From Dyadobacter chenwenxiniae (GTDB lineage: Bacteria; Bacteroidota; Bacteroidia; Cytophagales; Spirosomataceae), in contig NZ_CP094997.1 in the NCBI RefSeq assembly GCF_022869785.1, positions 682,001 to 746,000 of the forward strand: a DNA stretch of 64,000 nt. The letters are read 5' to 3'. The translations under genes and the position numbers were made by a program. Below are positions 51,986 through 61,700 of the stretch, piece after piece. How positions within the stretch are numbered: the first letter of the stretch is position 1; every line of letters starts with the position of its first letter. The notes under the pieces were generated by a model. It was not told where the DNA came from. It searched no databases and saw only the letters and a program-made list of their open reading frames with translations.

Positions 51986-52432
51986 ATGGAAATCATACTA
52001 ATAACTGATATAGCAGGTGTAGGTTATAAGAACGACATCGTGACTGTGAAAGCAGGTTACGGTCGTAATTACCTTATCCCTCAGGGTTATGCATTATTGG
52101 CTAACGCCTCTAACCGCAAAATCGTTACTGAAAACGTTCGCCAGGCTGCACACAAAGCTGAAAAGCTTAAAAAAGATGCGGAAGATATCGCAGCAGCCAT
52201 CGGTGATCTTACAATTGATATCAAAACAGTGGTTGGAGAAAGCGGCCGTATCTTCGGACGTGTTACCAATACACAGGTTTCTGATATTCTTAAAGCAAAA
52301 GGTTTCAACATCGATCGCAAGAAAATTACTTTGGACGACGTAAAATCCATCGGAACTTACTCTGCAACAATCGATTTGCACAAAGAAGTGAAACACAAAA
52401 TCGCGCTGAACGTTATCGCGCAGGAAGATTAA
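51986..52432 (+). CDS. rplI: 50S ribosomal protein L9
   Basis: A 148-residue protein. The N-terminal domain is MEIILITDIAGVGYKNDIVTVKAGYGRNYLIPQGYALLA, then a long connecting helix (KAEKLKKDAEDIAAAIGDLTIDI) and the C-domain with GRIFGRVTNTQVSDILKAKGFNIDRKKI. It is last in the operon; a long terminator follows. Confidence 0.97.
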   Translation: MEIILITDIAGVGYKNDIVTVKAGYGRNYLIPQGYALLANASNRKIVTENVRQAAHKAEKLKKDAEDIAAAIGDLTIDIKTVVGESGRIFGRVTNTQVSDILKAKGFNIDRKKITLDDVKSIGTYSATIDLHKEVKHKIALNVIAQED

Positions 52433-52435
52433 TTG

Positions 52436-52495
52436 TTTCGCTAAGACATAAAAAAAGGCAGCCCCAAAAGGCTGCCTTTTTTATGTCTTAGCGAA
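52436..52495 (+). terminator. very long, near-perfect terminator hairpin after rplI
   Basis: The strand TTTCGCTAAGACATAAAAAA plus GGCAGCC pairs with GGCTGCC, TTTTTT and ATGTCTTAGCGAAA. There is one bulged A over about 27 pairs and a 4-6 base loop. The T-tract inside works on the plus strand and an equivalent one on the minus strand, so it can end both rplI and the convergent BON-LysM gene. Confidence 0.85.
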
Positions 52496-52563
52496 AGCTA
52501 TCAGCTATCAGCCATTCAAGTCTATCTCCCGAGAGCTTATTGCCGACAGCCGACAGCTGACTG
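52496..52563. repeat. GCCGACAGC / TATCAGC repeat, second copy
   Basis: AGCTATCAGCTATCAGCC is a heptamer run, followed by ATTGCCGACAGCCGACAGC (52539-52557), identical to 21579-21597 between idi and crtB. Confidence 0.65.
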
Positions 52564-52570
52564 CCGCCCG

Positions 52571-53032
52571 TCACTGTGCTGGAATCCGTAAAACCTGGCC
52601 TGGATAAATCTTGTCCGGATGAGTAAGCATTGGCTTGTTCGCTTCGAAAATGATGGGATACTTCATCATATCGCCATAGACTTCTTTTGCTATTTTTGAA
52701 AGCGTGTCGCCTTTTTCCACAGTGTGGTAAGTTGCTTCCGGTGCTGGAGTTGCCACTTTCAGGCGGTTGTCTACGACTTGTACGCCTTCTACGTTACCTA
52801 CGGCAAGCGCTATTTTCTCGGCGTCTTCCTGATTGGACACTTCACCTTCAATGGTCACTGTATCGCCTGAAGTCTTAACCGTCAGATTGTTATACGCAAG
52901 TCCGAGCGCTTTAACGTGCGCCAGCAGCGCGCTGGCACGCAATGGTTCTGCCTCAGGTGCCGGAACGGCAGCTACATCTTCTTTTTTAAATACTTTTTCC
53001 CCTACGCCCTTTAAAAACGATAGTAAGCCCAT
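52571..53032 (-). CDS. BON and LysM domain protein (Kbp/YgaU-like)
   Basis: A 153-residue cytoplasmic protein. Residues ~30-92 are a BON domain (VKALGLAYNNLTVKTSGDTVTIEGEVSNQEDAEKIALAVGNVEGVQVVDNRLKV). Residues ~100-150 are LysM (YHTVEKGDTLSKIAKEVYGDMMKYPIIFEANKPMLTHPDKIYPGQVLRIP). The E. coli homologue binds potassium. There is no signal peptide. It ends just before the L9 terminator region. Confidence 0.93.
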   Translation of the reverse strand: MGLLSFLKGVGEKVFKKEDVAAVPAPEAEPLRASALLAHVKALGLAYNNLTVKTSGDTVTIEGEVSNQEDAEKIALAVGNVEGVQVVDNRLKVATPAPEATYHTVEKGDTLSKIAKEVYGDMMKYPIIFEANKPMLTHPDKIYPGQVLRIPAQ

Positions 53033-53192
53033 GTTTAAGTTGTTTTAATGTGAGATTAACTGGGTAAGTGCAATTATTATACCAAAGTTTTTTACCTCAA
53101 ATCGCTAAAAGAGGTGAGAACAACCTCATCTTTCAGGTGTGAGTTTGTACTTTTGCAACAGGTCAATCAAATGCTCGATATTCTGCCAATCA

Positions 53193-54827
53193 ATGAATCG
53201 TAACGCATCGCTGGATAAATTAAGAAGTGAAGAGTTTGATATTTGTATCATTGGAGCGGGGGCAAGCGGGGCAGGTTGTGCGTTGGATGCCATTTTACGC
53301 GGATATAAAGTCGCTATCATTGATAAGAAAGATTTCGCTTCTGAAACCTCGTCCCGTTCCACCAAGCTGATACACGGCGGCGTGCGTTACCTGGAACAGG
53401 CCTTCAAAAAATTAGATTTTGCGCAGCTCAAACAAGTCCGCCACGGCTTGGAAGAGCGGCATACTGTTCTCAAAAACGCACCACACCTGGCGCGTCCGCT
53501 CGCGCTGATGACGCCGGTAAGTTCCTGGATTGAAGGGTTGTATTTCAAAATAGGATTGCAGCTCTACGATACATTTGCGACCAACGATTCACTTCCGAAA
53601 AGCAAATGGCTTTCCAAAAAGGAAGTTTTGGCTAAAATCCCGACGCTGAACAAAAAAAAGCTCCATAGTGGCGTGCTGTATTACGATGGGCAGCTGGACG
53701 ACGCACGTTATTGTCTGGCACTGGTGCAATCGGCCTCGGAGGCGGGCGCCGCTGCTGCGAATTATCTCGATGTGACCGGTTTTACTAAAAATGACTCAGG
53801 GAAACTGGTTGGTGTTCAGGTGAAGGACATGCAGCTGGGATCTGAATTCATTATTAAATCGAAGCTGGTTATTAATTGCACGGGGCCGTTTTCAGACAAA
53901 ATCCGGTTGCTGGCTAACCCTGCGTTGCCTGAGCGGCTTCGTCCTAGTAAGGGCGTTCATGTTGTACTGCCTTATGAGACGTTAAATAGTGAATATGCAA
54001 TGCTTATTCCCAAAACCTCCGATGGCCGGGTGGTTTTTGCCATTCCTTTTGAGGGGGCAATGATGATCGGGACAACGGATACTGAATCGGATAGCATTGA
54101 TTCTGAGGCTACTTTAAATGAGTCCGAGAAAAAATATCTTGTTGACACGCTAAATCCGTTTTTAGCAAATCCGATCAACATTACAACATTAAAAGCCGGT
54201 TTTGGCGGGTTGAGGCCCTTGCTTGCCGCAGATCCGTCCAAGTCAACAAAAAGCTTGGTAAGAGATCATGAGGTGGAGGTGGACCCGTCCAGCGGGCTGG
54301 TGAGTTTGCTGGGTGGGAAATGGACAACTTACCGTCTGATGGCGAAAGATACGATTGACGAGGCAGATGCCATTCTATTTAAACGAAATGAATGTTTGAC
54401 TGCAAACTACGTGCTGGCTGGCGGCGAAAACTACGACTCTTCTTTATCTGAAAAACTGATTCCAAAATATGCATTGCCTGCCGATGTTGCAATACATCTG
54501 GTCAGAAAATATGGGTCGCGGGCTATATCGGTGGCAGATCTGACGGAACAAGACATTAGTTTAAAAGAGCGTTTAAGCGATTCTTATCCTTACATTAAGG
54601 CAGAGGTTGTCTATGCCGTTCGAAATGAAATGGTTATCACACCCCGGGACTTCCTGGCAAGACGGGTCAGGTTGGAAATTACAGATTGGCAGGAAACCTT
54701 AAATTGTCTGCCTGTTGTTGCTAGTCTGATGGCACGGGAATTGGGTTGGGATGAAAGTGAAACGCAGCGGCACATTGATGACTATGGCCTGCAACTCAAA
54801 CAATTTATCACCGACGCCGGAGCCTAG
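53193..54827 (+). CDS. glpD: FAD-dependent glycerol-3-phosphate dehydrogenase
   Basis: A 544-residue enzyme from the ATG at 53193 (the frame from 53139 adds an unlikely N-terminus). FDICIIGAGASGAGCALDAILRGYKVAIIDKKDFASETSSRSTKLIHGGVRYLEQ is the FAD-binding start and GlpD signature. IPFEGAMMIGTTDTE and LLGGKWTTYRLMAKDTID complete the catalytic domain, and the helical C-domain is present. It oxidises glycerol-3-phosphate to dihydroxyacetone phosphate and feeds electrons to quinone at the membrane. No glpK or glpF is beside it. Confidence 0.93.
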   Translation: MNRNASLDKLRSEEFDICIIGAGASGAGCALDAILRGYKVAIIDKKDFASETSSRSTKLIHGGVRYLEQAFKKLDFAQLKQVRHGLEERHTVLKNAPHLARPLALMTPVSSWIEGLYFKIGLQLYDTFATNDSLPKSKWLSKKEVLAKIPTLNKKKLHSGVLYYDGQLDDARYCLALVQSASEAGAAAANYLDVTGFTKNDSGKLVGVQVKDMQLGSEFIIKSKLVINCTGPFSDKIRLLANPALPERLRPSKGVHVVLPYETLNSEYAMLIPKTSDGRVVFAIPFEGAMMIGTTDTESDSIDSEATLNESEKKYLVDTLNPFLANPINITTLKAGFGGLRPLLAADPSKSTKSLVRDHEVEVDPSSGLVSLLGGKWTTYRLMAKDTIDEADAILFKRNECLTANYVLAGGENYDSSLSEKLIPKYALPADVAIHLVRKYGSRAISVADLTEQDISLKERLSDSYPYIKAEVVYAVRNEMVITPRDFLARRVRLEITDWQETLNCLPVVASLMARELGWDESETQRHIDDYGLQLKQFITDAGA

Positions 54828-54851
54828 CAACCAAATCACTTTAAACCAGGG

Positions 54852-55895
54852 ATGTACATTACCGACTTAGCTTGTATCTCACCCCAGCGAACTTTTGATA
54901 ACGCCTTTTTTGAAGGAGAGATAAAAGTGCACTTTGGCAATCGCTACGCGGCCGTCGAGCCCGGTTATGGAGAATTAATTCCAGCCGGCTTGCTGCGCAG
55001 AATGGGCAAGGCTGTGCGCATGGGCGTAGGAGCAGGGCTTCCTTTGATCCGTAAAACCCAAGTGGACGGAATAATTCTCGGAACCGCGAATGGAGGACTG
55101 GAGGACTGCCTGAAATTTCTAAACCAGATCGTAGACTACGATGAGGGCACATTAACACCAACCCATTTTGTACAGAGCACGCCTAATGCAGTGGCGGGAA
55201 ATCTGGCCCTGATGAGCAAGGTGACCGGCTATAATACCACACATGTGCACAAAGGACTGGCTTTTGAAGCAGCGTTGCTCGATGCAATGATGCTTTTGGA
55301 AGCGAAAAAACTCGAACGACTCCTGGTAGGGAGTGTGGAGGAGATTTCGGATTATAATCACAACATTGATTTCCTGAACGGTCATTTCAAAAATGAGGAT
55401 TCGTCTTCGGAAAACCTGCTGACCAGTAATTCACCCGGATCGGTAAATGGGGAGGGAGCAACAATGTTTGTCGCGGAATCGATCAGAAATGAGAACACTT
55501 TGGCCCACATTAAGGATGTGGACCAATTAAGCTATCCAAGCCATGATGACCTTGAAATGAAACTGGATCAATTCCTGACCAGAAATGGCCTCAAAAGACC
55601 GGATATCAGTTCTTTGATTTTGGGGATCAGTGGAGATAACCGCACGGATCATTTATATGCGGATTTCCAATCGAAATTTTTCCCTGATAGCAACACGTAC
55701 ACATATAAGAATATGGTCGGAGATTATCCGACTGCCTCGGCATTCGCAACATGGATGGCCGTAAAAATGCTTTCCGGCCATCCGGTCCCTTCATCCTGCA
55801 TTCAAAACAACCCAAGTTCACAAAGAGCAAGCAATGTGTTGATTTACAACCACTACAAAGGTGTACAGCACAGCTTTATATTATTAACTCCCTGA
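54852..55895 (+). CDS. degenerate beta-ketoacyl-synthase-like protein of flexirubin-type locus
   Basis: A 347-residue thiolase-fold protein (VDGIILGTANGGLEDCLKFL, TPTHFVQSTPNAVAGNLALMSKVTGYNTTHVHKGLAFEAALLDAMMLLEA). The segment where KS enzymes have their catalytic Cys reads HVHKGLAFEA (131-140), without Cys. The usual His positions are also lost (SGDNRTDHLY, NMVGDYPTAS). It is thus probably not a condensing enzyme itself, but a chain-length-factor-like partner. It lies 25 bp after glpD. Genes on the other strand follow, with related pigment functions. Confidence 0.82.
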   Translation: MYITDLACISPQRTFDNAFFEGEIKVHFGNRYAAVEPGYGELIPAGLLRRMGKAVRMGVGAGLPLIRKTQVDGIILGTANGGLEDCLKFLNQIVDYDEGTLTPTHFVQSTPNAVAGNLALMSKVTGYNTTHVHKGLAFEAALLDAMMLLEAKKLERLLVGSVEEISDYNHNIDFLNGHFKNEDSSSENLLTSNSPGSVNGEGATMFVAESIRNENTLAHIKDVDQLSYPSHDDLEMKLDQFLTRNGLKRPDISSLILGISGDNRTDHLYADFQSKFFPDSNTYTYKNMVGDYPTASAFATWMAVKMLSGHPVPSSCIQNNPSSQRASNVLIYNHYKGVQHSFILLTP

Positions 55896-57146
55896 AAGAA
55901 GCGAACCGTGGTTTTCTACGTTTTTTTCCTTCATTCTGATCACTTTTGCCAGCGTGGCTAAAATTGTATCATGTTTTTTTACAAAAGGATTTGAATGATC
56001 CCAGACGTAGCCAGCCAGCACCGAGCATATTTGTTTTTTGATGTCATTATCAATTAGCGGGGTAAAAACAATGGTCTGGAAATCACCGCTATACCATCCT
56101 GTAACGTAGCTCCTAAACACATTGATTCCTTTTTGAACCACCATTTCATATTCGTTTTCCCAGTCCACTGCTTCGCCTTGCAAATGTTTATGCACCATCT
56201 TGGCGGACAGCAGTCCCGATGCGGTTGCAAAAGTTACACCGGATGAAAAGATCGGATCCAGGAATTCGGTGCTGTTGCCGGAAAGAACGAATCCTTCGCC
56301 GTACATTTTTTTCACGCCAATGGAATAACCCAAAATGTGCCGCGGCTCGAATATTAGTTCTGAATCTTTAAAGCGGCCACTGAGGTCTTCAAACTCACGG
56401 ATGAAATTTTTGTAAGCCTCGCCACCGTTTTCTGCCATTGCGGTGATTTTTTCTTTGTCCCCAACAATCCCCACGGAAGTGGAACCATCGGAGAAAGGAA
56501 TGGCCCAGATCCACGATTGGTTGTTGTCAAAAGAGTGGACAAAAATGTTGTTACTGGTCTCTTCATTGCGGTTTTTATCCTCCAAATGCGAGAAAATAGC
56601 ACCGCGTGGACTAAATGCAGAAGGCTTGCTCAGATCGAACAAGCGGGGCAGCACGCGTCCATATCCACTGGAATCTATGATGAATCTGGATTGGATCTCG
56701 TGAATGTTTCCATTGACATCCCTGTATTCAATGTGTTGAATATCAGGACCACACGCTACTTTCAGTACTTCGCATTCGAAGTTTACGTCTACGCCCTTTG
56801 CGCGAGTGGCTTCGGCAAGGGTAAGGTCAAAATCGGCGCGTTTCACCTGCCATGTCCAGGTCCAGCCTTTTGTAAATTGCTCGGAAAACAGGAATTCGCA
56901 TCTTTTTTCGCCTCTCATGAATGCTGCACCTGTCTTCTTTTGGAAGTTTTTGGCTTCAATAGCTGTCAGCAAATCCGATTCTTCCAAATGTTCCATACAG
57001 CAGGGGAGCAGGCTCTCGCCGATCTGGAACCGGGGAAATTTTTCTTTTTCTAGAATTGTGACATCATAGCCCTGTTTTTTTAAATACGAAGCTGCAACTG
57101 TCCCGGCTGGCCCGGCACCAATGACCACAACATCAACTGTTTGCAT
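55884..57146 (-). CDS. flavin-dependent halogenase-like oxidoreductase
   Basis: A 420-residue flavoprotein. VVVIGAGPAGTVAASYLKKQGYDVTILEKEKFPRFQIGESLLPCC is the FAD-binding start of the tryptophan-halogenase family, and WIWAIPFSDGSTSVGIVG (212-229) contains the WxWxIP motif characteristic of that family. GEGFVLSGNSTEFLDPIFSSGVTFATASG completes it. In flexirubin-type loci such enzymes may chlorinate or hydroxylate the aromatic head. It overlaps the degenerate KS gene at its 3' end by 12 bp and is 2 bp after the next gene upstream (57149-58666). Confidence 0.85.
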   Translation of the reverse strand: MQTVDVVVIGAGPAGTVAASYLKKQGYDVTILEKEKFPRFQIGESLLPCCMEHLEESDLLTAIEAKNFQKKTGAAFMRGEKRCEFLFSEQFTKGWTWTWQVKRADFDLTLAEATRAKGVDVNFECEVLKVACGPDIQHIEYRDVNGNIHEIQSRFIIDSSGYGRVLPRLFDLSKPSAFSPRGAIFSHLEDKNRNEETSNNIFVHSFDNNQSWIWAIPFSDGSTSVGIVGDKEKITAMAENGGEAYKNFIREFEDLSGRFKDSELIFEPRHILGYSIGVKKMYGEGFVLSGNSTEFLDPIFSSGVTFATASGLLSAKMVHKHLQGEAVDWENEYEMVVQKGINVFRSYVTGWYSGDFQTIVFTPLIDNDIKKQICSVLAGYVWDHSNPFVKKHDTILATLAKVIRMKEKNVENHGSLLSGS

Positions 57147-57148
57147 AA

Positions 57149-58666
57149 TTAGGCATTTTTAACTTTTTGGATGAGTTCTTCTTTATCTACAAATGAAAAG
57201 CATGTCACGAAAGCGCTCACGGTCACGCCGAGAATACCATGCATTGAAATATTCTGACCCGTCAAATGGAGGTTGGGGACCCGTGTTTTTGTATTGATCT
57301 GTGTCCTTGTAGGCGAGGCTGAGTTTTTGAGCACGCCATACAGCGAGCCGTCCTTGTTGCCAATGTAATCCCTGAATGTCAAGGGCGTAGCACTGTGAAT
57401 GGCCTTCACTTTCTGTGAAATTCCAGGGAAAACTTCCTCTAATCGCGATAGGACTTTTGCTTCTTTCTCTCTTTTGAACGCCTCATATTCCGCATCACGC
57501 TTTCCCGGTTCCGCAACTGTGCTGAAACTCTCGCTCCATTTCTCGGTCTCAGAAGCATTCATGTATGTCATAATTGACATGGAATCAGCATATTGGCTTG
57601 TTTTTGAAATGTAGGGTGTGCAGATAAAGTAGGTCTGTGGCCAGGTTTCCTTATCGTAATCGATGCCGCCCCAAACATCGTCAATGTGATGCTGATAAAT
57701 GTTATGATTCAAATATTCAAAACTCTTTTCCTGAAAGGTAATATGGACTAAAAAAGTGGAAATGCTATTTTCCAATCCCTGAACCCTGTTTTTATATACA
57801 TTAAGAAACCTTTCGCTCCCGAAGATATCAATGGTTATAGAAGGGTGTACATTAGAAATAAATTGTTTCCCTTTAAACGTCTCCCCGTTTTCCAAAACCA
57901 CTTCGGTGATGTGGCCCTCATCATTGTAATTGGCGGAAACCACTTTTTTGTATTTATAAATCTCACCGCCGCGCGCCCTGATTGCCTTACTCATCTGGAT
58001 CGCAATCTGTGAACCGCCATCAATAAACTTGTAGGAACCGGACAGATAGCTTTTCATAATGAGGGCATGCACGTAAAATGGTGTCTTGTCCCGAACGCCG
58101 GCATATAGCAGGTTCGATCCCGCTAACACATTTCTAAGCCGTTCATTCTCAGTAATGGAGGCGATGAAGTCATGTGCGTTCAATCCTACTACATCTCCAT
58201 CCATCTGATAGTTTTCTCCGGATACCCTCAGATTGTAAAGGGGAAATTTGTCGCAAATTTCTAATATCTTATTGCAGTAAGCTTCAATGGCTGCTGTCTC
58301 CTGCGGAAAATATCCGATCAGCGTGTTTTTGAAATGGTCAAAGCCTTGCGCATAATCATATTCCGAGCCGTCCTGAAAACGGATGACGTCAAATTTGTCA
58401 TCATTCATCCGCTTCATTTTGAGTTTATCGATTATCCCAAAATATTTAAAAAACTGATATAGATTTTCGCCTTCGTCCAGGCTGCCCACATAATGTACGC
58501 CTGTGTCAAAAATGCTCTTTCCCCGGCTGTAAACCTGCAAATGTCCCCCTATCTGATGGTTTTTTTCCAGCACAACAACGCTGAAACCTTCCAAAGCCAG
58601 GATATTTGCGCAAGCCAGGCCGCCAAGCCCGCTCCCTACAATCACAAAGTCGTATTCTTTTTGCAA
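57149..58666 (-). CDS. CrtI/carotenoid-isomerase-like FAD oxidoreductase of flexirubin-type locus
   Basis: A 505-residue flavoprotein. FVIVGSGLGGLACANILALEGFSVVVLEKNHQIGGHLQVYSRGKSIFDTGVHYVGSL resembles CrtISO and all-trans-retinol saturase more than CrtI. LHLTGQNISMHGILGVTVSAFVTCFSFV is the C-terminal signature. The typical activity is isomerisation or saturation of polyene bonds; here the substrate is probably the aryl polyene. Second gene from the 3' end of a leftward group. Confidence 0.87.
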   Translation of the reverse strand: MQKEYDFVIVGSGLGGLACANILALEGFSVVVLEKNHQIGGHLQVYSRGKSIFDTGVHYVGSLDEGENLYQFFKYFGIIDKLKMKRMNDDKFDVIRFQDGSEYDYAQGFDHFKNTLIGYFPQETAAIEAYCNKILEICDKFPLYNLRVSGENYQMDGDVVGLNAHDFIASITENERLRNVLAGSNLLYAGVRDKTPFYVHALIMKSYLSGSYKFIDGGSQIAIQMSKAIRARGGEIYKYKKVVSANYNDEGHITEVVLENGETFKGKQFISNVHPSITIDIFGSERFLNVYKNRVQGLENSISTFLVHITFQEKSFEYLNHNIYQHHIDDVWGGIDYDKETWPQTYFICTPYISKTSQYADSMSIMTYMNASETEKWSESFSTVAEPGKRDAEYEAFKREKEAKVLSRLEEVFPGISQKVKAIHSATPLTFRDYIGNKDGSLYGVLKNSASPTRTQINTKTRVPNLHLTGQNISMHGILGVTVSAFVTCFSFVDKEELIQKVKNA

Positions 58667-58712
58667 GGCGGAAGATTGTATTAAAATGATTATTGAAAAA
58701 ATTTACAACAGG

Positions 58713-61700
58713 CTAATTATTATCTGGAAAATCTGCACGCATGGGTCTCAAAACGAATAAAACGTTCGATGTCTTTGCAGAATGTTCCTGCATTTCGAAA
58801 TGCATATTATGCTTATTTGCAAAATCCCGGATGTCTGCTGACGAGAAAAAGTGAAACTCATCTTCCTTGCGGTTAAAAGAGAACAGTCCCGTGGACAATG
58901 CCTCGGTCGCTTTTGTTTTTCGATGCTTTTCGCCATTATCCGTAATGCCGTCACGGATAAAAAGAATGCCGTTCGGTTGCAGCGCTAATGCAGAACGATC
59001 GAGCAATTTAAGCTGTTTTTCCTTTGATAAATAATGTAGGATATCATTTAAAAAAATCACGTCCGGGCTGCCCAGGTCCGCCAGCATAATGTCTGCGTAA
59101 ATAAAGCTTAGCTGGTTCGTTTTGTGATAACTTTGCTGCGCTATGGTAATTTTTTCTTCATCATAGTCGATGCCCGTAATGATCCTTCCGGCGTTTTTGT
59201 AATGCAGGTAAAACGACAGATAGCCATATCCGCAGCCAATGTCCAGGATATTTTTGCGCGCTCCGATCAGCTCGTTATAGTAAGCAAAGTTCTTGCTTTC
59301 CAGCCGCCATTTGATCTTGAAATACCATTCAAGCACGGGGCCTTTGAAGACGTAATTGGTAAAAATCTTATGTTTTAAATAGGCCGTGTCCTCCATTTCA
59401 TCTTTATAGGATGCAAATGCAGATTTGAAAAAGGCTGAAATATTTTTGGTCTTGTCACGAAGCTGGCTGCCCCATTGCGTGTCATCCAGCCGGATGCGCG
59501 GAAGAACGCGCACATTAAGTGCGCCCGGACGGATGAGAAAATCATTCTTTGGCAAAACGTCCGAGGCTCCGTGGATCAGAATGGGTTGAATGTCCAGTTT
59601 GAGCTGCTCGGCAAGGTGAAAAGCGCCTTTGTGGAATCGCCCGATCCCGCCGTCTTCCGACCGCGTTCCTTCCGGAAAAATGAGCAGGGAATATCCATCT
59701 GCAACCAATGTTCGCACCTTATTAATATTTTCCTCTGGCCCGTCGTCCGTATACACGTAACCCGCATGGCGAATGATGGGTCCGAAAAACGGGGAGTTAT
59801 AAACCCAGCCTTTTACCATTAACACGATCTTGGGATTGAGCATAATAGCCAGCAGAATGTCCAGAAAAGAAGTGTGGTTCGCAATAAAAATGACCGGTTT
59901 ATCCGGCTGCAAATTTTCGAGGCCCGAGAAATTCTTCTTCACATGCGGCCCGGAGTAAATGACCGTTTTGGCATAAAAAGAAAGTGAACGGTTGAGCATC
60001 GCTTTCTTTTTTAACTTGGAGATAGGCAGCAGCAGAATCGTGACCAGTTTCGAATGCAGAAATAGACAACCCGATAAGAAATAGGTAAAACTTGAAACGC
60101 TGATCAGAAACGGCAGTAAGGTAACGGGCGCTTTTTTCCGGGCAATTCTGTTTTGGACAAAAAAACCAAACAGCACGGGTTGGAAAACGAATGATATAAA
60201 AAGAATACAGCAAATCCCCAGTACGCTGATTAACGCAATGGATTGAATGGCGGGGTGCCGGGCAAAGATCAGCACGCCGGTGCCAATGATGGTTGTGGTG
60301 GCAGACAATGCAATGGCCGATTGATAAGAACGGAGTGAATCCTTGCCGTATTTGTATTTATTAAGCAGGCCGTCGGTTACGAAAATGCTGAAATCATCAC
60401 CAAGTCCAAATATGAATGTGGTAACAATGACATTCACAAAATTGAATTTTATGCCCAAAATAGCCGCTATACCCAGTATCCATATCCAGCTGATCACCAT
60501 TGGCAGAAATGTTAACAGTGTTAACTCTATCCGGCCGTACACAATGAGCAAAGTAAGGAAGACGATGGAGGCTGAGACGAGCAGGAGGTAATTGAAGTCA
60601 TCTTTTACCATTTTCAACAGGTCGCCGGCAAGCTCGCCACGGTCAAACAGGGCGATGCCCGGGATTGCCCGGAGCTCACTTTTAACACTGTTCAGCTGAT
60701 GCTGAGGAACGATTAGGGTCGTGATGAATGTCGTGCCTTTTGTGTTGGATTCAATCAGGTTATCCAGGCCCAACTCAGTTAGTAATGTATCAACAGGAAC
60801 TGAACCGGATGGTTGGCCGGCTATCCACATTTTAAAATCCCTGAATGCCGATGCATTAAAGCCATTTTTAGCAGCCGCCTGGTCCAGCACATTATAGGTC
60901 GCTTCCTTGCGATTAATGTCCCAGAAATCATGCCACCTGCGGTTGCGTTCCAGTTTAAGATTTTGCGGGATCAGGAAGGCACCGGATGAGACGAAGCTGT
61001 TGATCTTTCCTTTTTCGCGCAATTGAACAAGATTTTGGTAAACCCGAAAATTCAAGTCCTCCGCCTTAGCCCGGACCGGATTACCGGCGAAAATATAGAT
61101 CCTTTTTTCAGACTTCGGATCAATGCCCGTCATCGCTTCTTCGCGTTTCCTGAGGTCATCATCCTGAATGCTAAGGTTGTCAAAGCCGCTGTCAAACTCC
61201 GTAAATCTGGCAAAGTAGAGAAATATCAAGGTCAAAATGGCAATAAACGCCAGGATAACCGGTCTTGACTTTTCCCGAATTTCAGGAAAACGAAATGTGC
61301 GGCTTTCTTTCGGTATTTTCTTATTGTCAAAAGCAAGGGACGAAAGAATAACGGGCAAGGCAATCAATGTAAGAAGTGCTGCTCCCAGCAAGCTGAGCGA
61401 TGAAAACAGTCCAAAATCCTGTAAAACGGCCGAATTTGCAAAATGCAATGCACTGAAAGCCATCACGGTCGTAAAGCTGCCGGTCAGCAGCGGTCCGCTT
61501 ACTTCCTTAATGGCTGTTGAAATAGAATTGGTGTGCCTTAAATGTGTAAAAAAATGGAATGCATAATCCAGCAAGATGCCGAAAACCACTGCGCCCGTGG
61601 CGAGGGAAATCCCCGAGATCTCTGGCCGGACAAAACCAATGATGCCTAATGCGAAAGTGGCTCCGAACAATCCCGGCAATATAATGTAGAGCGGAATCAG

